Shown here piece by piece: positions 7,730-16,195 of a stretch of DNA of 31,690 nucleotides. Each line of letters starts with the position of its first letter. The stretch's first letter is position 1. The notes under the pieces are model-generated. The model was not told where the DNA came from. It did not search any database and saw nothing but the letters and a program-made list of their open reading frames with translations. Made by a program: the position numbers and the translations under genes. The DNA is from JAAGZL01 sp964628835 (lineage in GTDB: Bacteria; Pseudomonadota; Gammaproteobacteria; Chromatiales; Chromatiaceae), in NCBI GenBank assembly GCA_964628835.1, contig CAZVME010000039.1:1-31690 (forward strand), read 5' to 3'.

Positions 7730-8548
7730 ATGACCGACAGATATGCCGTTATTGGCAACCCAGTCGAACACAGCAAGTCACCGCTGATTCACCAGGCCTT
7801 TGCTGAGCAGACGGGGGAAACTCTGGAGTATGGCCGCATCCTGGGGCAGCCCGGTCGGTTTGAGCAGGCGGTTGGGGAGTTTCTGGAACAGGGTGGAAAG
7901 GGCCTGAACATTACCGTTCCTTTCAAGGAGGACGCCTGGCGACTGGCGGATGAACGAAGTGAGCGCGCGCAGACCGCAGGGGCCGTCAACACCCTGATAC
8001 TGTTAGCGGATGGCAAGCTGCGCGGCGACAACACCGACGGCATCGGCCTGGTCAACGACCTCAAGCTGAACCACAGCTGCCCCCTGTCCGGGGCAGAGAT
8101 CCTGATCCTCGGGGCGGGTGGTGCCACGCGCGGGGTGCTGCGCCCCCTGCTGGAGGCCGCCCCCAAGCGCCTGACCATAGCCAATCGCACCGCCAGCAAG
8201 GCCTCGGCCCTGGCCACAGAGTGCGCCACTCTGGGCACGGTGACAGGATGCGGGCTGGAGCAACTGGAAGGGCAGGAGTTCGATATCATAATCAACGGAA
8301 CCGCCGCCGGACTGGCGGGTGCGGTGCCGGATATTCCCGCTAACATCCTACGCCCCGGAGGCTGGACCTATGACATGATGTACGGTGACACCCCTACCGC
8401 ATTTGTGCGCTGGGGCCAAAATCACGGGGCCGCCCAGGCCCTGGACGGACTGGGAATGCTGGTGGAACAGGCCGCCGAGTCCTTTTATATCTGGCGAGGT
8501 GTACGCCCTGACACTATGGCGGTTATCCGTTCACTCCAGGAAAAGTAG
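7730..8548 (+). CDS. aroE: Shikimate 5-dehydrogenase
   Basis: A 272-residue NADPH-dependent enzyme that reduces 3-dehydroshikimate to shikimate in aromatic amino acid synthesis. Substrate-binding features are IGNPVEHSKSPLIH near the N-terminus, catalytic Lys66 in NITVPFKE, Asn87 in GAVNTL and Asp103 in GDNTDG. The nucleotide fold begins at GAGGATRG (128-135), with the NRTASKA loop giving NADP preference. It follows hemB by 24 bases in the same direction and is probably cotranscribed. Its full length and complete motif set indicate an active gene. In E. coli aroE directly follows tsaC; here four genes separate them. Confidence 0.96.
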   Translation: MTDRYAVIGNPVEHSKSPLIHQAFAEQTGETLEYGRILGQPGRFEQAVGEFLEQGGKGLNITVPFKEDAWRLADERSERAQTAGAVNTLILLADGKLRGDNTDGIGLVNDLKLNHSCPLSGAEILILGAGGATRGVLRPLLEAAPKRLTIANRTASKASALATECATLGTVTGCGLEQLEGQEFDIIINGTAAGLAGAVPDIPANILRPGGWTYDMMYGDTPTAFVRWGQNHGAAQALDGLGMLVEQAAESFYIWRGVRPDTMAVIRSLQEK

Positions 8549-8922
8549 TTCACTGGCGCCACCGGCCATCAGATGTAGCAATGCCCCCACAACCTCCCCC
8601 GCACACCACTGTCAGCACAAAGCTAAAGGTCTCATGGAATCTGCCGCTAAACAGACCAAGACGACTGTTCTTGATGCTGATTCTGCACAACAGATTTCAG
8701 GTTCTACTGTAATGAGATACCGAACTGATACTGCGCCCTGCACCTGAATGTTTTCGTACCAAGCAGCCACAAAATAAGAGATAGCCCCACACAAGAGATT
8801 GACGAGAACGGCGGTTTAACCACCATCATTGCAGGAAGCGTCAACTTGATTGCTGACACGGTAGTACTATCTGGCTTGATTCCAGATTATAAACAATAGT
8901 CAGGGCTAAAAAGAGGTTATGA
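8549..8922. other. 374-base gap between aroE and the chemoreceptor gene
   Basis: I see no credible coding region, hairpin terminator or repeat here. An open frame crossing the aroE end and running to 8747 is a shadow of aroE with no family resemblance. The last 40 bases are AT-rich and end in AAGAGG, a ribosome binding site 8 bases before the chemoreceptor ATG. A sigma28-type flagellar promoter was looked for and not found. Confidence 0.5.
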
Positions 8923-11328
8923 ATGAACAGATTACTTAGCGGGTTTCGTATACGCCACAAGATCTTTATAGGTTTTACCATTGTCCTGCTGATAATGGCC
9001 GCCATCTCCCTGCAAGCACTGAATAGCCTGTCAAAAGTGGAAGAGAGCGTCACAGATGTGGTGGAGAAACGCCAGCCAACGGCAATGCTCACCAAAGATC
9101 TGGCCACCAGTATCCACCGCGCCGCAGGCGCGCTCGGTTTTTTTCTCGCCAGTAAGGAAGAGATACACCAAAAACATTTTAATAAAGAAATGACACGATC
9201 AACCGGCATCCTGGCCGAACTCAGAGGGCTTCCCAGTATCAGCTCAGATCAGGAATCAACACAACTAATCCAAGAGCTGGATACCTCCATCAAAAAATTC
9301 CGCGAGTTGGGAAACAGCCTGATCAAAGTTGCACCAGCACTTGAAAAGAATTTTCCAGGTGTTGCCTATGCAAACACAAAGATAAATCCCATAAACCAGA
9401 ACATAGTCCGGTTGACTTCCACGATGGTCTTTTCCGAACGGGAAGAGGAGGCCAATGAAACTCGCAAAGAGATCCTGATGGATATGGCAGAGCTGCGTTA
9501 TGCCTGGAGCAATATCATGAGCGGCATCCGTGGCTATCTGGCATTTCGGTCCGACTCAGTGGTTGCAAATATGCAACTCTTTCTTTCCCAGACCGAGTCG
9601 CTGACGAAAAAAATCACCGCATACGATGATGAACTGACCCTGGAGCAGCTAGATGCAATTGAGCAGTTCACCGCCCTATACAAGGAATTTATCCAACATA
9701 AGGAAAAAATACTGGCCATCCACGGTGGTGAAAAATGGCGTACCGATGCCTGGCTGGTGCGCAATGAGGTTGGGCCCCTGCTGATTGATATTAAAAAGAA
9801 GCTGGAGCAGCTGGTAGATATCCAGTCGAAGTCAATTACCAGCATTAGCCGTACTCTTCTGGATAACACTAGCACCACTATTCGCATGGTTGGCGCCCTG
9901 CTCATTGCCGGCTTGGTTATCGGCGCAGCACTGGCATGGTTTATTGGGAATCTTATTGGCGCACCAATCAGCCAGATAGCACTTACCATGAAGGACATAG
10001 CAGAGGGAAATGGCGACCTTTCCCAGCGCCTCTCCATCAACAGCAAGGATGAGCTTGGTAACCTAGCCCTTGCCTTCAACACCTTTGTCAGCAAGATTCA
10101 AGACATAGTGAAGAGGACCGCAGGCGCCACTGGACAGGTGCTGGAAGCGGTGGCCCAAACCACAGAAAAAACCACCATAATCACCAACAAGATCATAAGC
10201 CAGGAGTCCGAAACCTCACAGATGGCCACTGCCATGTACCAGATGTCTGCCACGGTTTCCGAAGTCGCTAAAAATGCCAGTCAGGCGGAGGAGGCTGCCC
10301 ACGCAGCAAACACTGCGGCAACCACGGGCCAGGAGATGGTTGCCAAGGCCGCAACCTCTATCCAGGAGTTGGCGCAAGAGGTGCAGACCGCATCTGAGGT
10401 GATGGGCAAGGTGGAGAAGGATACCAATGATATCGGCACTGTGCTGGACGTAATCAAGGGCGTTGCCGAACAGACCAATCTACTGGCGCTTAACGCAGCC
10501 ATTGAAGCGGCGCGCGCCGGAGAGCAGGGCCGGGGGTTTGCCGTGGTTGCCGACGAGGTCCGTAACCTTGCTACCCGCACCCAGGAGTCAACCGTGGAGA
10601 TCGAACAGATGATCGGACGGTTACAGAGTGGGGCGCGCGAAGCGGTATCGGTGATGAGCGCAAGCCGGAAGAAAGCCGAGTCCAATGTGGAGCAGTCCAG
10701 TAAGGCCCAGGACTCCCTGGAGGTCATCACCCAGGCAATTGGCACCATTACAGACATGAACACCCAGATAGCCACTGCCGCCATAGAACAGGACTCGGTG
10801 GCAGAAGGTATCAACCGCTCGGTCACTGCAATCAACGATGCAAGCTTGGAGACCTCTGTACTCTCCCGCGAGACGGTGAAAATTACCGAGGACCTGGGAG
10901 AGCTGGCATCCAACCTCCAATCACTTATCGGACAGTTTAAGATATCTGGCCATGACACCATGGATTTTGAAATGGCAAAATCTGCGCATCTAGCCTGGAG
11001 GGCGCGCCTGCGCGGTTTTCTGGATGGTCGCGAGTCACTCTCCCACCAGGAGGCGGTATCGCACCATGATTGCATCCTGGGCAGTTGGTACTACGGAAGC
11101 GGGATGTCCGAATATGGTCATATTTCCGGGATGCAGGAGATGGAAGGACCTCACACCGAGCTGCACAATATCATCCGGGAGATAGTCACGCTGAAAGGAA
11201 ATGGCCGGGACGATGAGGCAGAACAACTCTTCACAAAAATCGAGCCCCTGTCAAAACAGATCGTTGGTCTGCTGGACAAGGTAGAGGAGTCGATAGCGAG
11301 GCACCAGGAGATGGACGCCGTCGCCTAA
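8923..11328 (+). CDS. Methyl-accepting chemotaxis protein with C-terminal CZB domain
   Basis: An 801-residue transmembrane chemoreceptor. The first membrane helix is about residues 14-33 (IFIGFTIVLLIMAAISLQAL), followed by a helical periplasmic region of about 285 residues, a second helix around 320-342, and a HAMP domain starting GAPISQIALTMKDIAEGNGD. The kinase-control hairpin is near residues 515-550 (AEQTNLLALNAAIEAARAGE). A chemoreceptor zinc-binding (CZB) domain follows from about residue 685: candidate ligands are His689 (AHLAW), His714 and Cys717 (HHDCILGSWYY), and His744 or His748 (PHTELH). In characterised proteins the CZB cysteine responds to zinc and hypochlorous acid. No cheW or cheA lies in the window, so it is an orphan receptor; its ligand is unknown. 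Confidence 0.93.
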   Translation: MNRLLSGFRIRHKIFIGFTIVLLIMAAISLQALNSLSKVEESVTDVVEKRQPTAMLTKDLATSIHRAAGALGFFLASKEEIHQKHFNKEMTRSTGILAELRGLPSISSDQESTQLIQELDTSIKKFRELGNSLIKVAPALEKNFPGVAYANTKINPINQNIVRLTSTMVFSEREEEANETRKEILMDMAELRYAWSNIMSGIRGYLAFRSDSVVANMQLFLSQTESLTKKITAYDDELTLEQLDAIEQFTALYKEFIQHKEKILAIHGGEKWRTDAWLVRNEVGPLLIDIKKKLEQLVDIQSKSITSISRTLLDNTSTTIRMVGALLIAGLVIGAALAWFIGNLIGAPISQIALTMKDIAEGNGDLSQRLSINSKDELGNLALAFNTFVSKIQDIVKRTAGATGQVLEAVAQTTEKTTIITNKIISQESETSQMATAMYQMSATVSEVAKNASQAEEAAHAANTAATTGQEMVAKAATSIQELAQEVQTASEVMGKVEKDTNDIGTVLDVIKGVAEQTNLLALNAAIEAARAGEQGRGFAVVADEVRNLATRTQESTVEIEQMIGRLQSGAREAVSVMSASRKKAESNVEQSSKAQDSLEVITQAIGTITDMNTQIATAAIEQDSVAEGINRSVTAINDASLETSVLSRETVKITEDLGELASNLQSLIGQFKISGHDTMDFEMAKSAHLAWRARLRGFLDGRESLSHQEAVSHHDCILGSWYYGSGMSEYGHISGMQEMEGPHTELHNIIREIVTLKGNGRDDEAEQLFTKIEPLSKQIVGLLDKVEESIARHQEMDAVA

Positions 11329-11512
11329 GGGGTACCGGGTAGGGTTGCAGAAAAGGCCCTGTACCTGGGGCCGAACCCGCCAAGCGCCACAATCCAATTG
11401 GGATATCGGTTACTCTGCTCCTGTCGCAGGCGACGGCGGTATAACTCTTGTGGTTGTGGGAGACCCTTTGATAATGTGACTACCACCATTAGCAGCACCG
11501 ATATTTTTCCGA

Positions 11513-12046
11513 CTACTCCGCCCGGTACTTCTGTGCCAGTCTGGAGTAGTTGGCCGGTGAGTAGTCCAGAAACTCCTGCTCCCTCTCATTCAGTTCCCGC
11601 ACCTTGCGCACCGGAGACCCGTGCCATAGATAACCACCTTCCAGAGTCTTGCCACCGGGCACCAGGCTACCGGCCCCCAGCACCACCCGCGACTCGATCA
11701 CCGCCCCATCCATCACCACCGCACCCATGCCTATGAGACAGTTATCTCCAATAGTGCAGCCATGCAGCATCACCTTGTGACCAACCGTAACATTATCTCC
11801 CACGATGGTGGGATAGCCACCGGGATTGAACCTGCTGTCGTGGGTTACATGCACCACACTGCCATCCTGAATATTGGTGTTGGCTCCTATCTTTATGTGG
11901 TGGATATCTCCCCGTATCACCACTTGCGGCCAGACAGAGGAGCCAGCGCCCAGTTCCACTTCACCGATAATTACCGCAGTGGGGTCCACCCATGCATCCT
12001 CCGCAATGGAAGGCGCCTTGCCTTGAAACACTCTAATATCTGCCAC
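11513..12046 (-). CDS. Gamma-carbonic anhydrase-like hexapeptide protein (YrdA family)
   Basis: A 177-residue left-handed beta-helix protein built of hexapeptide repeats (for example IIGEVELGAGSSVWPQVVIR and TIGDNCLIGMGAVV). Probable metal ligands are His66 (VVHVTH), His90 and His95 (VGHKVMLHGC), arranged as in gamma-class carbonic anhydrases. E. coli YrdA is the closest well-known relative; many members show weak or no carbonic anhydrase activity, so enzyme function is not certain. The start is GTG at 12044-12046, with AGGAG six bases upstream; an ATG two bases earlier is out of frame. In E. coli yrdA lies just after aroE-yrdB, so this gene fits the conserved cluster, with a chemoreceptor inserted. 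It is divergent from lemA. Confidence 0.92.
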   Translation of the reverse strand: MADIRVFQGKAPSIAEDAWVDPTAVIIGEVELGAGSSVWPQVVIRGDIHHIKIGANTNIQDGSVVHVTHDSRFNPGGYPTIVGDNVTVGHKVMLHGCTIGDNCLIGMGAVVMDGAVIESRVVLGAGSLVPGGKTLEGGYLWHGSPVRKVRELNEREQEFLDYSPANYSRLAQKYRAE

Positions 12047-12117
12047 ATGTTACTCCTGAGGGGTTATAGATCTGACTAATGATACAATCATTGGCGTCAC
12101 AGAAAAAAGGAGTTGGC

Positions 12118-12690
12118 ATGGATATATCGACCTTCATAGCCCTGGGGGTGATCGCAGTAACAGCAATCTATGTGATAACCATCTACAACGGCCTGGTAAA
12201 CCTGAAACATGGCGTCGCCAAGGCCTGGTCAAATATTGATGTGCTTTTGAAGCAGCGTCACGACGAACTTCCTAAGTTGGTGGAGACCTGCAAACAGTAC
12301 ATGCAGTATGAGCAGGAGACCCTGGAGCGGGTAATGCAGGCCAGAAGCGCAGTCTCCGCCGCCCGACAGCAGGGCGACATGGGAGTACTCGGTGCAGCCG
12401 AGGGCCAGCTACGATTGGGACTGGGCAACCTGTTTGCCGTTGCCGAAGCCTATCCTGACCTAAAGGCCAACGAGACCTTCCTACACCTGCAAGGCCGTAT
12501 CACCGGGCTGGAGAACAGCATTGCAGACCGGCGTGAGTTCTATAACGAAAGCGTAAACAACAACAATGTTCGCATAGAGCAGTTTCCCGATGTGATCGTC
12601 GCCGGCATGTTCAACTTCAAGGCAGCAGAACTGCTGGAGTTTTCCGAGCAGGAGAAGCAGGATATGGACATGAAATCACTGTTTGAGTAA
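12118..12690 (+). CDS. lemA: LemA family membrane protein
   Basis: A 190-residue protein with one N-terminal membrane helix (FIALGVIAVTAIYVITIY) and a cytoplasmic-type helical bundle containing the LemA hallmarks YNGLVNLKHGVAKAWSNIDV, LLKQRHDELPKLVETCK and RREFYNESVNNNNVRIEQFP. The function of LemA is not settled. I chose ATG 12118 because AAAAAAGGAG sits at the correct distance; an upstream in-frame ATG (12079) would add 13 residues with no ribosome binding site. The stop codon overlaps the next ATG by one base (TAATG), so the two genes are translationally coupled, matching the frequent pairing of lemA with a GIDE-domain gene. The 70-base divergent region upstream contains a small dyad, AATGAT-ACA-ATCATT. 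Confidence 0.93.
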   Translation: MDISTFIALGVIAVTAIYVITIYNGLVNLKHGVAKAWSNIDVLLKQRHDELPKLVETCKQYMQYEQETLERVMQARSAVSAARQQGDMGVLGAAEGQLRLGLGNLFAVAEAYPDLKANETFLHLQGRITGLENSIADRREFYNESVNNNNVRIEQFPDVIVAGMFNFKAAELLEFSEQEKQDMDMKSLFE

Positions 12691-13646
12691 TGCCAATAAC
12701 AGAACAGATTGCACTCCTCTCCAACTGGGAATTCTGGGCGCTCACCCTGGCATCGGCCGCCACCGCACTGGTCGGTCTCTATCTAATAGTTCACTACCTG
12801 CGTCATGTCCGCACCATTGCGGACACCCCCACGGCAAAGGTGCGCTCAGCCCATCAAGGCTATGTGGAACTTGCCGGCATGGCCACCAGGATGGAGGGCG
12901 ACCCCATCCTGGCGCCTCTCACCGGTCAGGAGTGTTGCTGGTACCGCTACAAGATTGAGCGCCGTGGGGACAAACACTGGCGCACCATTGAGAAGGGCAG
13001 TAGTGAGCATCTGTTCCTGCTGCGCGATAACACCGGTAACTGCATCATTGACCCGGACGGGGCAGACATCACCCCAGGCCATACCCATGTCTGGCAGGGC
13101 AACAGCAGCACCCCATCCGCCTATGCAGGCAACAGTGTCGGTCCCGGGAAATTTTGGAAACTGTCCACAATTCTCAACCGACATGTGACCAACGGCTCCC
13201 GTTACCGCTACACCGAGTCACGCATCCATGAGCGAGACCCGCTCTATGCCATTGGACAGTTCAAGACCCTGGACGAGATGGACCATATGCAGCAACGTGG
13301 AGAGATAACCAGAGAACTGCTGCGCGACTGGAAACAGCAGCAAGCTGAATTGCTGCTGGAATTTGATCGCAACCGGGACCGGCATATCGACCCCGAAGAG
13401 TGGGAACAGGTACGCCGCAAGGCGGCTACCCAGGCCCATACCGAACAGCAGCAACTCCTGGGGGATAACACACTGCACACCCTGAGTGACACCGGCTCCC
13501 GACAGCAACCCTTTCTTCTCTCCAGCCTGCCGGAGTTCGACCTAGTGCGGCGTTATCGACTCTTTGTTCATCTGGCCACCGCCGCATTCTTTTTAGGTGG
13601 CTCTCTGGGTGTCTGGCTACTATCGTTCAAGTTTGGGAACCTCTGA
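12690..13646 (+). CDS. GIDE-domain membrane protein with EF-hand loop
   Basis: A 318-residue protein with a membrane helix at each end: about residues 13-37 (WALTLASAATALVGLYLIVH) and 292-314 (VHLATAAFFLGGSLGVWLL). The region between contains GYVELAGMAT and ILAPLTGQECCWYRYKIE, typical of the bacterial GIDE domain named after the mitochondrial MUL1/GIDE ligase; no RING finger is present, so ubiquitin ligase activity should not be assumed. Residues 226-237 (DRNRDRHIDPEE) form a textbook EF-hand calcium loop: Asp1, Asn3, Asp5, Ile8, Asp9 and Glu12. It is coupled to lemA by a one-base overlap and presumably works with it at the inner membrane. The exact role is unknown. Confidence 0.8.
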   Translation: MPITEQIALLSNWEFWALTLASAATALVGLYLIVHYLRHVRTIADTPTAKVRSAHQGYVELAGMATRMEGDPILAPLTGQECCWYRYKIERRGDKHWRTIEKGSSEHLFLLRDNTGNCIIDPDGADITPGHTHVWQGNSSTPSAYAGNSVGPGKFWKLSTILNRHVTNGSRYRYTESRIHERDPLYAIGQFKTLDEMDHMQQRGEITRELLRDWKQQQAELLLEFDRNRDRHIDPEEWEQVRRKAATQAHTEQQQLLGDNTLHTLSDTGSRQQPFLLSSLPEFDLVRRYRLFVHLATAAFFLGGSLGVWLLSFKFGNL

Positions 13647-13683
13647 TTTATTCTGGGATTCCAGCAGCATACGGATGTGCTGC

Positions 13684-13781
13684 CATTTCCAATGGCTATG
13701 CACCATTGGAAATGCAGGGAATGGAAAATCGCATTTTCCATTTACGCGCCCTGGTAAAGCCATTCATGACTTTACCAGGGC
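13684..13781. repeat. Three consecutive perfect hairpins before prlC
   Basis: Three inverted repeats stand in a row within 98 bases. The first pairs 13684-13695 with 13703-13714 (12 bp, CATTTCCAATGG, 7-base loop). The second pairs 13720-13729 with 13733-13742 (10 bp, AATGGAAAAT, 3-base loop). The third pairs 13748-13759 with 13770-13781 (12 bp, GCCCTGGTAAAG, 10-base loop). None has a T-tract, so they are not ordinary intrinsic terminators. The first two share GGAAA-like arms. They fill the centre of the 226-base gap between the GIDE-domain gene and prlC and could be a REP-like repeat, a miniature mobile element, or RNA-processing structures. Confidence 0.8.
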
Positions 13782-13872
13782 TTCTTCAAAGTAGTGTGCC
13801 ACACTGTGTGATAAGGACATTTCGTGTCACAATGGTCGTTTGCTTCTAATGCCATCCGAGGTCTTTCGTTTT

Positions 13873-15924
13873 ATGGACAATCCCCTATTGCATCTTGAGG
13901 GACTGCCGCCTTTTTCGCTCATCCAGCCAGAACACGTGGAGCCCGCCGTGGATCAACTGCTGGCTGAGTGTCGATCCGGAACCAATAAGTTGCTGGACAA
14001 CGCCCTGGAGTTCAGCTGGAACAACCTGGTGGAACCCCTGGAGATACTGGATGACCGGCTCAGTCGCGCCTGGTCGCCCGTAAGTCATATGAACTCGGTG
14101 GTCAACTCGGATGAGCTGCGCACAGCCTACAACGCCTGTCTGCCCAAACTCAGCAACTACGCCACCGAGATGGGCCAGAATGAGCAGCTGTTTCAGGCCT
14201 ACAAACATGTCCGAGAAGATGGCCTGCAACTGGATGTCGCACAGAAAAAGAGCCTGGATAACGCCCTGCTCGACTTCCAGCTCTCCGGGGTTGATCTCTC
14301 GCCAGAGAAAAAGGCCCGCTTCAAACATATAAGCCAAAAGCTGTCCCAGCTTGGCAGCAGCTTCAGTGACAACCTGCTCGATGCCACCAACGCCTGGAGC
14401 AAGCTGATCCAAGATGAGAAGATTCTAGCGGGACTGCCTGAGTCCGCCCTGGACCTGGCCCGCCAGACCGCCGAGCAGCGGGGGAAACAGGGATGGCTGC
14501 TGACCCTGGAGTTCCCCTCCTACATCCCGGTACTCACCTACGCCGACGATCGGGAGCTACGCCACGAGATGTACCAGGCCTATGCCACCCGTGCCTCCGA
14601 CTGCGGCCCCGATGCAGGCAAGTGGGATAACAGCGAGATCATGGAGCAGCTTCTGGCCCTGCGCCATGAACAAGCGCAGTTACTCGGTTTTGACAACTAT
14701 GTAGAGCGCTCCCTGGCCCGCAAGATGGCCCGTAGCGGCCAGGAGGTGATGGAGTTTCTCACCGACCTCGCCACCCGTTCCATCTCCCAGGCCCGGACCG
14801 AGCTGAGCGAGCTGAAGCAATTTACCGCAGAGCACTGCGGCATGGACGAATTGCAGGCCTGGGACATCGGCTACTACTCAGAGAAACTGCGCCAGCACCG
14901 CTACTCCATAAGCCAGGAAGAGATCAAACCATACTTTCCCGACACCCGAGTCATACCCGGCATGTTTGCAGTGGTGGCGCGCCTCTACGGCATGCAGATC
15001 ACCGAGAGCAACGGGGTGGACTGCTGGCACCCCGACGTACGCTTTTATGAGATCAGGGACCGGGATGGAGTGCTGCGCGGACAGTTCTACCTGGATCTGT
15101 ATGCCCGCCCGCAAAAACGCGGCGGTGCCTGGATGGACGAGTGCGCCAGCCGCTTTGTCACCTCTGACCACACCCAAACCCCGGTGGCGTACCTCACCTG
15201 CAACTTCTCACCTCCGGTGGGCGACAAACCGGCCCTGCTCACCCATGACGAAGTGGAGACCCTGTTCCATGAATTTGGCCACGGCCTGCACCACATGCTC
15301 ACCCGGATCGACTATCCCAGCGTATCCGGCATTAGCGGTGTGGCCTGGGACGCGGTGGAGCTGCCATCCCAGTTCATGGAGAACTGGTGCTGGGAGCCCG
15401 AGGCCCTGGAGCTGATATCTGGCCACTATCAGAGCGGTGAACCCATACCCCAAGATATGTTTCAACGCATGCAGGCGGCCAAGAACTTCCAATCCGGGAT
15501 GCAGATGGTGCGCCAGTTGGAATTTGCTATCTTCGATATGCGCATCCACCAGGAGTTCACACCGGAGCAGGGCGGCAGGATCTATGAAATCCTGGAACAG
15601 GTACGCTCTGAGGTGGCCGTAATCCAGCCACCGGAATTCAATCGTTTTGCCCACGGCTTCTCCCACATATTCGGTGGCGGCTACGCGGCAGGCTACTATA
15701 GCTACAAATGGGCCGAGGTACTCTCTGCCGATGCCTTCTCACTATTTGAGATGAAAGGTGTTTTCGACCAGAATACCGGGGAGTCATTTTTACATAACAT
15801 CCTAGAGCAGGGCGGATCCCGGGATGCTATGGAACTATTCGTGGCATTCCGGGGCCGGGAACCGGAGATCGATGCCCTATTACGTCACAGCGGAATAACC
15901 GCAACTGCTGTACCTAGGGTCTGA
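13873..15924 (+). CDS. prlC: Oligopeptidase A (M3 metallopeptidase)
   Basis: A 683-residue soluble M3-family zinc peptidase that degrades oligopeptides, including signal-peptide fragments in E. coli. The HEXXH zinc motif is His466-Glu467-Phe-Gly-His470 in LFHEFGHGLHHML, with the third ligand expected in the downstream GVAWDAVELPSQFMENW segment. Length agrees with E. coli PrlC (680 aa). I used ATG 13873 (MDNPLLHLEGLPPF), which begins the family-typical sequence; upstream in-frame starts at 13840 and 13849 are possible. The C-terminus after LRHSGI is a few residues longer than usual, and its stop codon lies inside the terminal repeat of the element at 15921-16177. Confidence 0.95.
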   Translation: MDNPLLHLEGLPPFSLIQPEHVEPAVDQLLAECRSGTNKLLDNALEFSWNNLVEPLEILDDRLSRAWSPVSHMNSVVNSDELRTAYNACLPKLSNYATEMGQNEQLFQAYKHVREDGLQLDVAQKKSLDNALLDFQLSGVDLSPEKKARFKHISQKLSQLGSSFSDNLLDATNAWSKLIQDEKILAGLPESALDLARQTAEQRGKQGWLLTLEFPSYIPVLTYADDRELRHEMYQAYATRASDCGPDAGKWDNSEIMEQLLALRHEQAQLLGFDNYVERSLARKMARSGQEVMEFLTDLATRSISQARTELSELKQFTAEHCGMDELQAWDIGYYSEKLRQHRYSISQEEIKPYFPDTRVIPGMFAVVARLYGMQITESNGVDCWHPDVRFYEIRDRDGVLRGQFYLDLYARPQKRGGAWMDECASRFVTSDHTQTPVAYLTCNFSPPVGDKPALLTHDEVETLFHEFGHGLHHMLTRIDYPSVSGISGVAWDAVELPSQFMENWCWEPEALELISGHYQSGEPIPQDMFQRMQAAKNFQSGMQMVRQLEFAIFDMRIHQEFTPEQGGRIYEILEQVRSEVAVIQPPEFNRFAHGFSHIFGGGYAAGYYSYKWAEVLSADAFSLFEMKGVFDQNTGESFLHNILEQGGSRDAMELFVAFRGREPEIDALLRHSGITATAVPRV

Positions 15925-16177
15925 TAACACCAATCCAACAGGTTCTGTTACGTCTGAAAAAGCGTCAATCTAAGCGCGAGGAGTATAGTTTGGTCATTCC
16001 AAATGAACAACGAGCAACAACGAGTGACGCTTTTTCAGGCGTAACCCGAAGGGCTGGGGCTATTTTTCCGCCCAGCTGCGTTATCATTCACTCATGTAAA
16101 GTTACTACACATCACTCATTATGCCTTGTTGGACGAAAAAATAGTCCTAGCAGTGCCTATTGGATTGGTGTTAACAG
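15921..16177. mobile_element. MITE-like palindromic element after prlC
   Basis: The ends are near-perfect terminal inverted repeats: 15925-15942 (TAACACCAATCCAACAGG) matches the reverse complement of 16156-16173 with one mismatch, and with one further mismatch the pairing extends to 15921 and 16177. A second inverted repeat of 20 bp, one mismatch, pairs 15948-15967 with 16025-16044. The right half (about 16056-16147) folds into another imperfect long hairpin ending in GGGGCTATTTTT and AAAAAATAGTCC. It has no coding capacity. It fills almost the whole gap between prlC and the SH3-domain gene. No unambiguous target duplication is visible. The prlC stop TGA lies in the left end. Confidence 0.8.
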
Positions 16178-16195
16178 ACCCAAGGAAAAGGCCTG

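Noticed and set aside
6860..7771. 303-residue open frame on the - strand opposite hemB
   Set aside because: Its composition is a His/Gly/Gln-rich mirror of hemB codons, it has no family resemblance, and hemB is a complete enzyme on the other strand.
10281..11075. 264-residue open frame antisense to the chemoreceptor
   Set aside because: It is Ser/Ala-rich and low-complexity, an antisense shadow of the coiled-coil signalling region.
13684..13781. CRISPR array or phage attachment site
   Set aside because: The structure is three different inverted repeats, not direct repeats with spacers, and there are no cas or integrase genes nearby.
13885..14412. 175-residue - strand frame inside prlC
   Set aside because: prlC is intact on the other strand and the frame has no ribosome binding site or recognisable motif.
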